Positions 39,096 through 50,799 of a stretch of 64,000 nt of DNA are shown piece after piece (the first letter of the stretch is position 1; the number at the start of each line of letters is the position of its first letter). The position numbers and the translations under genes are program-made. Below the pieces are notes generated by a model. That model saw nothing but the letters and a program-made list of their open reading frames with translations. It searched no databases and was not told where the DNA came from. Source of the stretch: Mytilus galloprovincialis (taxonomy: Eukaryota > Mollusca > Bivalvia > Mytilida > Mytilidae). Location: NCBI RefSeq assembly GCF_965363235.1, contig NC_134841.1, positions 60,905,078 through 60,969,077 on the forward strand, read 5' to 3'.

Positions 39096-39305
39096 TTCAG
39101 TGTTTGCTATAGTTGTTTCTGTTTGATTTTTTCATAAATCAGGTTGTTGGGCTGATATTTCTTATTTTATCGTGTTTACCCTTTTATAGTTTCTTTTTGG
39201 TCCTATGCACTTCAAAACCGTATTTAGTTATTATGTGTTTTGTGCACGGCGACCTGTAGTCTGATTCTGATATAAATTGTCTAATTGACAATCATACCGT
39301 CATTT

Positions 39306-40570
39306 TTTTGGAAGTCCAAAAGTATCAAACGTTAAAGAGAAATAATTGTTTGAAAAAATCAAAGAAGGGTGTAAAAAATCATTATGTAATTTTTATCTCG
39401 AAGAGATATTAATTTATCTATCGAAATAATGTCAAAACTCAGGTAACACACGAACAGTCTAGAAGGAAGATATCTTGTTCTGTCAAGGACACTTAATAAC
39501 ATCAAAAGTATAATAACAATACGTCATTGTGCAGGTTAATCAGTTTATATCATCACTGAAAAGTGTGAATATGATTATGTTATGAAAATGTATAACAAAA
39601 GTATATAATTATCATCATTGCATATGGTTTTTATAGGTAGGTGAATTAATCTTATTTTATGACACAAATGTTGCAGGCAGAATAGAAAGGAAATGTTCTG
39701 GACTTTAACGGCTCTTAATCAAAGATGTTCATAATGGGTGGTATGGTATGGACACGAAAATAAAGACTAGAAAGAAAGGAAGGAAACAGAACTAGTTTAA
39801 AAAGCATCGAAACGTAAATTACAATAGATTTTCTTGCATTAAGTTCAGTTACTGAATTAATTCTCAATTGTATAGAGATCATCATGGCTCTATAACAGAT
39901 CGTTGCATTAGTTATTATTGAACGCTCTTGTTTCAATTTTGTTATTCTTCAGTTGTTAAAAATAAACTTAACAAACTTATTTACAAATGTTAATAAAAGA
40001 TGTGACATATGAGCACTGATTTTACTAATCGTATAAAAGACCTGCTAAATTGGATTTTAAAGTTTTTTTTATTTGTTTGCTTTGACAAAGAAATGAAAAG
40101 ATATAACCGTATTGCACTGTCGCGTAATGAACCCCCAAAAAACCTTTAACCATGTGTTTTATTACCGTTATTTTTAGCACTGACTCAATAACAATAAAAA
40201 AAAATTGGTAATGGTTGTACTTTTAACACTCCCATTAATGTTTCAGTGGTGGTTCTTGCGATGTTTAACACATATCGTAGATAATTATATCCTTGTACTT
40301 TTTAATCAATTACGAAACGGGTCGCAATTACCTGCCGCAACTTATTGATCGATAAATGTAGCTAATAAATGTAGCAAAATGACACTGTTCATTGAGGCTA
40401 AACTTTTATTGGTTCATTTTTACGATGTGGCAATTTTTCTTCCTTTTGAATTAACCACTCATAAAAAGTGCATCAAAATACACCCTTAGGTTTCTGATTT
40501 ATTTTTACATCTGCTAAACTCCCTTATAATTTTTATCGTAGTAAAATAAATCTAACAATCAATTGAATTG
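39306..40570. other. Upstream region of gene B
   Basis: AT-rich; nothing recognised until the promoter sites at 40571. Confidence 0.5.
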
Positions 40571-40616
40571 TTACGCAAAACATTTGGGAATTTTTCAATC
40601 TTAATAACACTATATA
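40571..40616 (+). promoter_or_regulatory. Gene B core promoter: C/EBP-like, kappaB-like and TATA sites
   Basis: GTTACGCAAA around 40570..40579 differs by one base from the C/EBP consensus RTTRCGYAAY. GGGAATTTTTC (40586..40596) resembles a Rel site. TATATA follows at 40611..40616, 71 bp before the ATG; the spacing in gene A is 76 bp. C/EBP plus kappaB next to a TATA box recalls vertebrate IL-6-type promoters. Read by eye; the surrounding DNA is AT-rich and TATA-like strings are frequent. Confidence 0.4.
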
Positions 40617-40681
40617 CCTATAATAACTATATGTTTATTGCATCATTTATTTTACCATTTATGACGAACAACGTTCTAAAT

Positions 40682-40718
40682 ATGACTTTCACAAAGAGAG
40701 GATACTTACTGTCCATAT
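40682..40718 (+). CDS. Gene B coding exon 1 (start of signal peptide)
   Basis: ATG plus 11 codons and one base, ending at CATAT|gtaagt. The joined codon is TAT (Tyr13). A second donor-like site at 40998 (ATG|gtaagt) would give the wrong phase and was not used. Confidence 0.7.
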
Positions 40719-43700
40719 GTAAGTCACCTATAATGATTAGTATTTTCAAAATAGTTGAATTTGAATTTGTGCTTTCAAATATATCGTCCCGTTCGGTTTT
40801 TATCTAATTAACTGATTTCATTGGCAAATGCAGCTACATTTTAGTAAAGGATTCTTAAACAATTGTTTTTGGCATATGGTATGTTTCATCAAATAGATCC
40901 AGCCGCGACTGTGTATTTCTTTATTATAAATGATATATTTTTACAAAGTGTTATTAAAGTTCTAGAGTCTTGTGAATATTCCATGAGGCATCTAATGGTA
41001 AGTCTAACATAATAGATAACGTAACAGACTGTGGCATCGACGTAGTGGTACAGTGGTACAGTGGTAATATTAACGGTGCCAACTCTCCTGTATCAGATAC
41101 GCATTTTAACAATTGATGTCTCTTCCTTGGTGCCCGAGGGCCAAAATTAAATGCGTCATTTAACTTCTCTATTTTGTAGATATAGTACTTTTTCAGATGG
41201 TAATCGCCACTGCGAACCGACATGTTTGTGGTGGCAACAGTCATTTGCAGGTATCAATGCCATCGGAACCATTCCAGCCGATAGATGACGATGATCGTCT
41301 ACGTGTTGTGATAACAAACTGTAAAAAGAAAGCTGGGACAATTAATTCACTTACTACCGACCTCCTTGAAATGTTTATGGTAAGTATATCTAATAAAATT
41401 GAGAATGGAAATGGGGAATGTGTCAAAGAGACAACAACCCGACCAAATAAAAAACAACAGCAGAGGGTCACCAACAGGTCTTCAATGTAGCGAGAAATTC
41501 CCGCACCCGGAGGCGTCCTTCAGCTGGCCCCTAAACAAATATATACTAGTCCAGTGATAATGAACGTATGCCATTAAATTAGTTCTAATCCTGTTTCGTA
41601 AACTAAATGTATATTTGAGGGATAACACACCATCTTTTTAATCTAACAAGGCCATCATTCACCATATCTATTGATTAATAAATAACTTTTTTAAATTTCA
41701 ATCCGAAAGCATAACATAAAAAAATCGAATTCATGATGACGAGAATGTTTGTGTGTTTTAAAAGACATTACACAAGATATTGTATAACTACACTGCTGTT
41801 TAAAAATCTACATGGAAGTACAGTGGCTTATTATATTAAAGTTTAATAAGCCAAGATTCTTATAGCCCTAGGATTAGTACTTTGGGCTTGCTGTCAGAAA
41901 CTATACGAATTTTGTTTGACTGGTACCTAATTTCTATGCTTATTTTATGTTTTCACATCTACCAAATGTATATGTATGTTCGGTTTTTTTTTTTGCAATG
42001 GCTTCTCAATTGTACTTGTACTTTTTATCCTAGGAAAGAAGAATTCATGTATTGTATGGTCTACAGCATTTAAGAAATTATCCTCGTTGCATGAATTTTA
42101 TTCAAGTCGACAGTCTAGATTATAGAGACTCATTGTCCGTAAGTATGGCCGTTTGTTATTGCGTATATTTAAGTTTTATGTATCGATTCTTAATGCATGG
42201 ACTTTAATATTTCGGATTTAAAAATTATAAAAGATAATTTGAATTAATCATCTTCTATTTTTAAATATTCCTTCAACTCGTGAAAATGCGTGAAAAAAAG
42301 AGAAAAAAAAAAAACAACGTGTAAGATCAATATGTTTTGAAAATGGAAAAACGACCATAGTATATTGCCTACAGAAACAACTGTTCTTGTGTTGAAAGAA
42401 ACAATTAAAAATAACGCAGATTTAGTTCAGATTGATGGCTTCGAAAGAGAAGATTTAAATAAATTTCCGAGAATATCATATATTGAACTCAAACTTATAG
42501 GCAGAATTTTTATCAAAACTATTCAATGATACTCCGTTTGAATAATTCTCATGATTTAAACTAATATTTAACCTGGCGTTAGTTCTACTTTAATCAGCAG
42601 CAGCTGATGATGTTTTTGCACGGGGTGGGAAGGGGAGAATCGAAATATACCCTGCATTTGGTCCGTGTCTGCCCCTCAACAGAGAAAATTGTAAAACAAA
42701 AGTTTCTTGTTCTCGTTATTTTCTATGTTACGGTCATCATGTCGACAAAAACAAAGTGTTCAAAATTTAGAATTGCATATCCTAAGGGAAAACTGTTTCA
42801 GTGCAGATTTTTTTCAAGAAATGAATGGGACATAGAGTGCATTATTGACAATGTTGGGTTTTTGCGAGAAAGTGAATATGCCTTATGATCGTCATTGACC
42901 AATTCATGAGTAACCTTATTTTCATATCGTAAAATAATTATCATATGCACAAAGAGGTGGTTATAGATTAGTTTAAACAATATTTTATTCAAAAAGTGCA
43001 TAAATTATAATTATACAATATAAAATACAGGGATTCGGAAACAAGAAAAACTTATATAAATCCGTCTCCCGTGGTTATAGATTGAAATAATTTTAGGAGA
43101 ATAAAAGAGTAAGCAAAAAAAGGCAACAACAAAAAAAAAAAAGAAAAAAAAAATGCTATCTGAGAGGTATTTGATTAAAAAAATAAAATTTCTATTATGA
43201 ACATTAAATAGTGTCGGTTAAAAAAAATCTTACTTGGACGCCTTCGGTGCGGGAGTTTCTCGCTGCATTGAAGACCTATTGGTGACCTTCTGCTGTTGCC
43301 TGTTCTATGGTCGTTGTCTCTTTGACACATTCCTCATTTCTATTCTCAATTTTATTGTACTAATTTTAACTCAAATATGAACTTATTTCAGATACACGAG
43401 AAATTAAATAACCATTTTCACATAATGACTGAAATGATCTCCGTACTCCAACGTATTGAGGTAGATGAAAAAATACATCGTAGTACATCAGCCATTGCAG
43501 GAAAGATTGAAGAAATGTTTAAACCCTTTGGTGTATTAATTTGTGAAGTCTATACCGCCATTGGCTTAACCGGAAGTGACGTTCCTGACAGAACGATGCC
43601 ACTGAGTCCTGCTATTCTTTGTTCTGTGAATTCTAGAATATCAAGACACCTTCGTGATTATATTTTACTTGATCGGATGAGAATTACGTCTGCTTTTTTA

Positions 43701-43739
43701 CAAAATGAGTATGAACATCTGCTACAACAGATTCCATAA
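40682..43739 (+). CDS. Gene B: putative secreted class-I helical cytokine, paralog of gene A
   Basis: Coding exons 40682..40718, 41180..41379, 42034..42138 and 43392..43739 join into a 229-residue frame with intron phases 1, 0, 0, as in gene A. Residues 1-24 are a signal peptide (MTFTKR start, core 9-22, cleavage after ATA). Cys at 29, 60, 98, 165 and 191 match those of gene A nearly one for one. Shared blocks are RHVCGGNS.LQV, N.CKKKAG, P.CMN.I, TE.I, CEVYTAIGLTGSDVPDR and RDYILLDRMR. Identity outside these blocks is low, so the duplication is old. Introns are much shorter than in A (461, 654 and 1253 bp). The class-I cytokine reading rests on the signal peptide, the helix pattern, the exon layout and the regulatory sites; no homology search was possible. 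Confidence 0.8.
41180..41379 (+). CDS. Gene B coding exon 2 (signal core, CGGN motif, helix A)
   Basis: Acceptor ctattttgtag, donor ATG|gtaagt. A second AG at 41195-41196, followed by an ATG, is possible but would remove the hydrophobic core IVLFQMVIA that aligns with the gene A signal peptide. A mussel interspersed repeat begins about 15 bp after the donor. Confidence 0.78.
41395..41570 (+). repeat. GGGGAATGTGTCAAAG-family copy in gene B intron 2
   Basis: Begins AAAATTGAGAATGGAAATGG, 15 bp behind the donor of exon 2. Confidence 0.75.
42034..42138 (+). CDS. Gene B coding exon 3 (inter-helix loop)
   Basis: 35 codons, phase 0 on both sides; acceptor ctttttatcctag, donor TCC|gtaagt. Carries YPRCMNFI, the match to gene A exon 3. 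Confidence 0.78.
43220..43365 (-). repeat. GGGGAATGTGTCAAAG-family copy in gene B intron 3
   Basis: Inverse orientation to the copy in intron 2; it ends about 27 bp before the acceptor of exon 4. Confidence 0.75.
43392..43739 (+). CDS. Gene B coding exon 4 (remaining helices, stop)
   Basis: Acceptor gaacttatttcag, 115 codons and a TAA stop. Encodes three predicted helices with FHIMTEMISVL, LICEVYTAIGLTGS and RDYILLDRMRITSAFLQNEY. It is six codons longer than gene A exon 4, mainly at the C-terminus. Confidence 0.85.
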   Translation: MHEKLNNHFHIMTEMISVLQRIEVDEKIHRSTSAIAGKIEEMFKPFGVLICEVYTAIGLTGSDVPDRTMPLSPAILCSVNSRISRHLRDYILLDRMRITSAFLQNEYEHLLQQIP

Positions 43740-43859
43740 CATATGAATCTTCAGATATTAAGAATGTAGTTGTACGACATTAAACGTTCTTTGATAAAGA
43801 TATATTTAATAGGGCAACTGAGTTTCGATTGTATTTAACCTATTACATGTTGTTTACTT

Positions 43860-43920
43860 TTATTTATTAAATGTATTTATTAAATCGTTTGATATTTCAG
43901 TATCGTTTAAACTAAATTAA
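43860..43920 (+). promoter_or_regulatory. Gene B 3' UTR: AU-rich element and ATTAAA signals
   Basis: TTATTTATT lies at 43860..43868, 121 nt after the stop, followed at once by a second ATTTATT and by several ATTAAA hexamers that could serve as poly(A) signals. Confidence 0.4.
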
Positions 43921-44509
43921 AAAAAAAATGAATATGTAAGCAACGTTCATTTGCGGTTGTCGCCACCAAGTATTATTTACAAGTATCTAAAATCTGGGTA
44001 TTGCTGCAGTTTTGATCGTCTTAAGACTGTTTTACTTGAGGTTTTACTGCAGCTTATTTGGACCATAAGGTCTTGACTACCCGTGAATCGTCTGCGTGCA
44101 TTAAAAATCATTTGCGCTTACTGTTGGATAGTATAGGTATCGCGAAATATACGAAATTCGCATCATATTAATTTCCATCTTGATATATCGGATGTGAGAC
44201 AAAAACGAATCGTTTATCATGAATTGATCAATATTTATAAGTTATCGGAGCGCGATTTATCAGGGGAAATTTTCTTAACATCACCAACATTCTCTGTATT
44301 CCCATTCTCATATCTTGTCAGATTATTGTCCGTGTTAGATACTCTTTTTCTAAATGACACTGGGGTTCATTCCCTGGCATATACATAAATAATCTTCAGT
44401 CCGTCAAGAAGATTTTGGTGTTGAAAGTCGAAGTGACACTATTTTTTCACTTAACAAAGTTCACCATGTCCCACAGGCTTAAAACGTGTTTCTGAATGCC
44501 AATAAGGCT

Positions 44510-44805
44510 CTGCCACATTATTTATGTATGTGCCTGTCCCAAGTCAGTAGCCTGTAATTCAGTGGTTGTCGTTTGTTTATGTGTTACATATTTGATTTTC
44601 GTTCGATTTCTTTTACATAAATAAGGCCGTTAGTTTTCTCGTTTTAATTGTTTTACACTGTCTTATCAGCTGACTATGCGGTATGGGCTTTGCTCATTGT
44701 TGAAGGCCGTACGGTGACCTATAGTTGTTAATGTCTGTGTCATTTTTGTCTTTTGTGGATAGTTGTCTCATTGGCAATCATACCACATCTTCTTTTTTAT
44801 ACTAA
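44510..44805 (+). repeat. AAGGCCGTACGGTGACC-family copy, long
   Basis: The most complete copy here; ends TTGGCAATCATACCACATCT. Lies in the 3' flank of gene B. Confidence 0.7.
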
Positions 44806-45214
44806 CATACAAAAAAAGTTAATTTACTTTTTATTATTCAATTCGTTAAATTTTGCTGAATTTTTATTTAGATTTAAATATTTTGATTATTAATTATATG
44901 GCAAATTCAAAGTGCTTTATGTGAAAAAGAGGAAATGTGGGAAAATGAAAATATTTTTTGTTTTTATCAATATCATAAATTATCGATGGTTTTAGGAATG
45001 AACACATGAAAACAACTGTTTCAATGAGTCTATATACATCCAATGGAGGGAATACGGGGAATTGCAGAAAATGGTACAAATCTACCACTAAGCAGTGCGA
45101 GGCGAAACATTTTTTTACCATTTTATGTAGAAAACTATATATATTGAAATCAAAGAAGGCCCACGCCCTCTACGCCCTCTCCCCTGAATCCGCTACTCAA
45201 AAAGCAAAAAGACA

Positions 45215-45446
45215 TAAAATTGAGAATGGAAATGGGGAATGTGTCAAAGAGACAACAACCCGACCATAGAACAGACAACAGTTTATATATATGGAGTAGT
45301 GCATGAGGTTTAAATGTTATCTATGCAAGATTATGGGATATATATATATATATATCCCATAATATAAGTACGTCTGAGCCAGTGACAACTCTACAACAGA
45401 TTTATCCATATTTATCCCATAATATATTATATATATATATATATAA
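45215..45446 (+). repeat. Repeat fragments and TA-rich palindromes
   Basis: A short GGGGAATGTGTCAAAG fragment is followed by TTATGGGATATATATATATA and its inverse, a fragment of the SINE-like body (45365..45420) and an AT run. Confidence 0.6.
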
Positions 45447-45895
45447 CTCGTATACAGAAGAGTATTCATCAACTCCCAAACCACATACAGACCGAGATAC
45501 AGCCCGTAACAGAGAAGTGATCGAATTGATGTTTCTTTACCGTCAAAATTAGCTACGTTATCGACAAACTTAATTGAGTAGTGACCGAACTATTGGTACT
45601 TTTACGTTAAAAAGATTGACAATGCTGACAAACTTTCATGTGTCGATAATCAAGTTTAATACCGATAATATTGAAAATAATTCTAATAATATGAAACAAA
45701 ATATGTCCATGCACCATTTCGATTAGGCGAAAAGTAGTCATTTCTTCAAAGTCAGAACAGAAAAAAAAGATTTATGGAAGGACGTCTTGATAGTATTAAA
45801 ATATTTCCTTTACAATTTTACCCAAAACTAAAAGAAATATACTGGTAAACAATTAAAAAGGTGTTTGATAGGAATGAAGTCTTTTATTTTTACAA

Positions 45896-45896
<1 letters not shown>

Positions 45897-45928
<32 letters not shown>

Positions 45929-48125
45929 TTTTTATTGGTTTAAAATCCAAAATTACAGGATTGATACCAAGACAATACAAATTTGTTATACACAAAAATA
46001 CAAACATATATATATCATAGCAATTTCATAAACATTATATGAGGAGGTGGTACCACAAAGTTATTTAGTGCTTAATAAAGCATTTCTAGAAATGTACATG
46101 TCGCTTATAAATTTAACAATAATTCTAATTATATCAGTCTCAACACACGTATATAAAAATTTAAATCTTGCTTCATTAGTCATATTTAAAAAAGAGGGAA
46201 CTATTTCACTAATTTTGGAAAACAGTTGGTCTCTAATTATATTTAGTTTTGTACATTTTAAAGTGAAATGAAATTCATCTTCAACTTCTAAGAAGCACAA
46301 AGGACAAATTCTTTCTTCTACAGGGGTTTTAGTGTGACGCCCTTGTTCAATTCTAAGAACACTGTTACTAATACGAATTTTAGCAAAATGCCCTATTACT
46401 TTTCTGTCTATATTTAACAATAAATAGTTTTCCAATTTATAATTTTCTTTAAGCTGTCTATATGTTCTCAGCTTATTACCATGTACTGATTTATTATCAC
46501 AAAATATATTTTCTTTCCAATAATTAAGATATCTATCATTAAGTTTGGTATGAATTGCATATAATAAACGTCTTTTTGAAATAGTATCATGATTTTTCCA
46601 AACATGTGAAAAATTTAATGTAGCAAGTAACTGTTCAATCTTTTTAGCAAATCCATTGGTTAATTGCAGGTTGGTACAATATACATCTTTTAGTAAACAA
46701 TTGTTATCAGATTTGATCACATGCAACCAGAAGCCAATTGACAGTTTTAAAGCTTCTATAAAAACTGGATACATACCAAGTTCAGCTAGTACTGCTAAAT
46801 TGACAGCTGATTTATTTACTCCAATTAAAGTTTTTGCAAATTTAATTTGGACTTTGATGGTAGCCAATGACCAATATTTTGACTCTAGATTTGTAATATC
46901 TTTTATCATATACAGAGACCAAACTTCACTACAGTAAAGAAGTATAGGTTTAACACAAGCATCAAAAAGCTTTAAGTGAGGTAATACATTGATATCTTCA
47001 GAAAATAACAGTTTTCTAATACAAAATATAGCTTTTGAGGCTTTTTTACAAAGAAGTCTCACTGCTTCTGTAAAACTACCAGATGGTTTAAACAGTATAC
47101 CCAAATATTTATATTCTGTATAGTGTTCCAAAATATTATCACTAAAAACAAACTTGTCTTTTGTAAGTTTTTTACCTGATTTGTTAAAAATCATAACTTT
47201 GGTTTTGTCAAGATTTACTGTTAAATCCCAACTAGTGCAATATAAACTAAGCTTGTCAAGGCATTTTTGTAAGCCATTAGCCGATTCAGAAATAAGGACT
47301 AAATCATCAGCGTATAACAGACATGATATATCATTATCATTTAACTTGGGTGGTTCACATGTTGAGTCAAAAATAGATGGTAAATCATTAATATATAAAG
47401 AAAATAATGTAGGGCTTAAAATACACCCTTGTTTTACCCCAACTGAGGAATTAAAAAAAAATCAGTGATACCTTCCGAGATCTTTACCGAGTACAAAACC
47501 TCTTTATACATATCTTTCATTATACTAAAAAAGGGACCATCTATGTTGTAATAAGACAATTTGTAAAAGAGGGCATCTCTGTTAATAGTATCAAATGCCT
47601 TCCTGAAATCAATGAAACAGGCATATATCTTTTTTGATGATTTAAATGCTTTATCAATTATAGTTTTTAGAGTTAAAATATGGTCACTTGTTCGACTTCC
47701 CTTTCTGAATCCAATTTGCTCACGACAAATAAGTTCATTTCCTTCAAGATACTTTTCTAATCTGTTATGTAAAACTTTTAGAAAAAATTTTCCTAAACAA
47801 CTTGAAAGGGCTATACCTCGGTAATTAGATGGATCATTAAAACACCCACCCTTGAAAATGGGCTTAATAAAAAATTTTCTCCATAAAGTTGGGTAGATAC
47901 CAGACTTAAGTATAAGATTAAACAATTTTACATAAACATCAATATTCATATAACAAGATATTTGTAACATTTCATTTGTAATACAATCTGAACCACTTGC
48001 TTTATTATTCTTTAAAGATTTTGCTGCAATAACCACCTCCTCAGTTGTAATAAAAATCTGTACCGTATGTGTGATGGATTTGAATTCAATCAATAACTTT
48101 GAGATGTTTTCTCATATGTATACAC
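45897..48125 (-). mobile_element. 5'-truncated LINE (non-LTR retrotransposon)
   Basis: On the minus strand two frames, 48093..47434 and about 47450..46061, together give most of an ORF2 reverse transcriptase. Visible are LKNNKASGSD, NYRGIALSSCLGK, EQIGFRKGSRTSDHI, FIDFRKAFD, GVKQGC, the catalytic LLYADDLVLI, and a C-terminal CPLC-x8-H-x4-C knuckle. The endonuclease domain is missing. The frames are offset at a run of nine T (about 47453-47461), one frameshift that could be real or an assembly slip. The 3' end carries eight GTAA units (45897..45928 on the + strand), as in LINEs with simple-repeat tails. Clade not assigned. Confidence 0.85.
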
Positions 48126-49568
48126 AAAAGGGAGGACTGGTATTTGTACTTCTGTTAGAATATGTCTTCGTCCGTTTCACATGCCAAACTTTTTTCTAGT
48201 AAAGTTTAAACGGGAAAATTTTGTTGAGAATTTTTTTTAATATGACAAAATAACGAGAAAAACTATTTATTGCAATGGCACACACAGAGAATATTTTTTT
48301 TTTAGTAAAAATCAGTAAAAAAAATTTGACCAAAATATACCATGGCCAGGAACTGACAGTTTTTAGCAATGTACAAATGAAAATCGTCCGGAAAACTGCG
48401 CTTGCTGTCATTTTGAGGGATCATGCAACATTTCACCTATTACCCATAAACGACATAGGTTCTCAATTACTAATAAAAGTTCTAAAAGATAATTTCAAAT
48501 CAGAGTAAACATATTAACTTCCTTATATCCAGTCAAATTTGTCTATAGGTTACACAAAGCTGGTTCTTAAAACGTTTGTATCAGGGGAAACATTTTTCTT
48601 GGACTTTTAAAACATGTAGGGGAAACGGATTTCCTAACCATTCACATATAATATTCCGTGTTTCTGATTTTTTGTTCGATAACGTAAATTGTAGGACTTT
48701 TTTTATGACTACGTGAACTTGTTCCATTTATTTTGGCTTGTCTTTAGGAAGACAATTTACAATTGTGCAGTGAACGGAGGCACTTATACATAACCTTATA
48801 ATTCTGTTTGGAAACAAAAATAAATTCCCAATTATAAATATACATGTATGAATATACATGTATTATATGTCGTGTATATGATTGGATTTTGTAGATATAA
48901 CTACCGCACAGAAAAAGTATCATGGATTTCGAGGCTTTCATACTCAAGGTTTTGAATTCTACCCTTGTTGAAAACCTGTGGAGACCTCTACAGTTCCTTA
49001 AAACATCAATTATTTTTTTTGTAAATTGAGTGCCGTCTCCCTGAACATGCTAACACTTAAGTCATATCTTTTCATTTTCATATTTTTTCCCTGTTTGTCT
49101 CTGTTGTCTTGATTGTTGGAACGATTAGTGGTATCTAACAATATTTATGAAAACTTTCTGAGAATTATGAATATTTCTTCTCTGTCAGATATGGATCATT
49201 ACCAATGATAAAATGAAATGCCGTACATCACATCTTATAGAGGTTTAAATTTCAAATATTCGTCAATAGCTTAAGATATAGAGCAATTTTGTCATCAACA
49301 TTTCAAATGTTAAAGGGTACATTTGTATTTTTTACTTCGATTTGAAGGAAATTTATTTCAGTCAGTTTTTCTTTGACAAAGTACAAGCATGTCGGTATTG
49401 CAACAATGTATGATTGGCATAATCCCGGGGACATAATAAACAGATAGGTATGAAAAAGAAAAGATATGGGGTATTCTGTATCACACGAAAGAAAAACTAT
49501 TACAGTGTTGAATCCCATAAATATTCACAGTGCAAGCAGTATATAATATCTACATTGAGCAAACCGAT
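48126..49568. other. Intergenic, nothing recognised
   Basis: Short frames only; lies between the LINE and a foldback element. Confidence 0.5.
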
Positions 49569-49713
49569 GAGGTCATGTTTATTGTAGACACGATGGATGC
49601 GACCCCGATAAAGTCATGATCAATGTCATTCAATCAATGAGTATTTGTGCTATTCATAATGAATTTATCTGAGTCGCAGTCATCGTTTCTACAATAAACA
49701 TTTCCTCGTAACA
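49569..49713. repeat. Foldback element, arms about 37 bp
   Basis: ATGTTTATTGTAGACACGAT near the left end pairs with ATCGTTTCTACAATAAACAT at the right end, both bordered by GAGG/CCTC. The loop is about 70 bp. Confidence 0.6.
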
Positions 49714-50799
49714 AAGGATAGAAATTTCGGAGATCCCGTATTTGATCCTTTACCGTAAAAATGAACTTGAAAATGAGGTTGATTATAAAAAATGTTTTAC
49801 TGTGTTAAAAAAACTTCGACTTAAACAATGAAAACTTACACGTTGGACATGAAATATTTTGTCGATGAAGAAAATTAAATTATGTCACTTCTGAAATAAG
49901 TTTGTCGATAACGTAACTTATTCTGACGGTAAAGAAACGCAAATTCGATCACTACTCTGTTACGGGCTGTATGGCGGACCGTAATTAAAATACATCTTCG
50001 TCAAATGTTTTGGCTTTGAGCGTTCCTGATGAAGGTGAATCCATAAAAGCGCTTCGGACGCAAGAAATTATTTAACGTGTTGTTTTCAATTTTTTATTTT
50101 TTTTCTTAATTTTGATGCAAATATTTTTTTTCAAAATATAAACTTTTAATTAGTTGTGAATCATATATACAAAATATCACCCTGTTGTGTATAAGGAATC
50201 TCCTTTTTGTTTGAAAAAGGGTATATTTTCGTTTTCCTATACTATTTGATACGATAACTATTTCGATCAATATTTAATTCTAGATAATTTTTAAATAGTT
50301 GAATGAAATCATTTTTTGAAGTCAAGATATATATTTTAAAATGTTTCGAATTTTCCAAGTAAACTGAAAAAAAAAATGGTTGGAAAAGTTACAATAATTT
50401 AATTTTTGTGCAAATGGTGTTTTTTTTTTTGTTGTTGTTTTTTTTAAATTATTTTTCGAACGATTTAACCGCAATATAAACAGTTTATATTTGAAAAAAA
50501 ATACGAATAACAAACAACTTTAATACATTGAAATATCGAAAATAAAATGAAAGAAGAAAGTTAAGAATGCCAAATATGATGATTGATTTACAATTGACAT
50601 AGTGCACTTGACAGCAGATTTTTAACCATCATTTTGCTTTCCATTAAAAGTCTAAAGAAAATAGAACGTTGGTTAGTGTACTTAAACAAAGTACCAAAGA
50701 CAATGACTTTTTTGACTAATTGCTTGTTCAAATAAATAAAAAGTACTTTTAATACAAATATTTTCTCTTATTTACGCAACAATTATCGTGTTTGTGTCT

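Larger units (their letters stand above)
45500..49970. repeat. Long inverted repeat flanking the LINE region
   Basis: 45500..45572 and 49898..49970 are inverted copies with about 66 of 73 bases equal; both begin CAGCCCGTAACAGAG and end GTTATCGACAAACTTA. Weaker similarity continues inward. They are either the ends of one 4.5 kb element that later received the LINE or two opposite copies of a dispersed repeat. No target-site duplication was seen. Confidence 0.6.

Noticed and set aside
41197-41490. Frame 41197..41490 as a complete small protein
   Set aside because: It reads past a consensus donor at 41380 into a mussel repeat, and its C-terminal residues come from that repeat.
42607-42888. 93-codon frame in gene B intron 3
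   Set aside because: No family feature, no splice phase that fits, and no counterpart in gene A.
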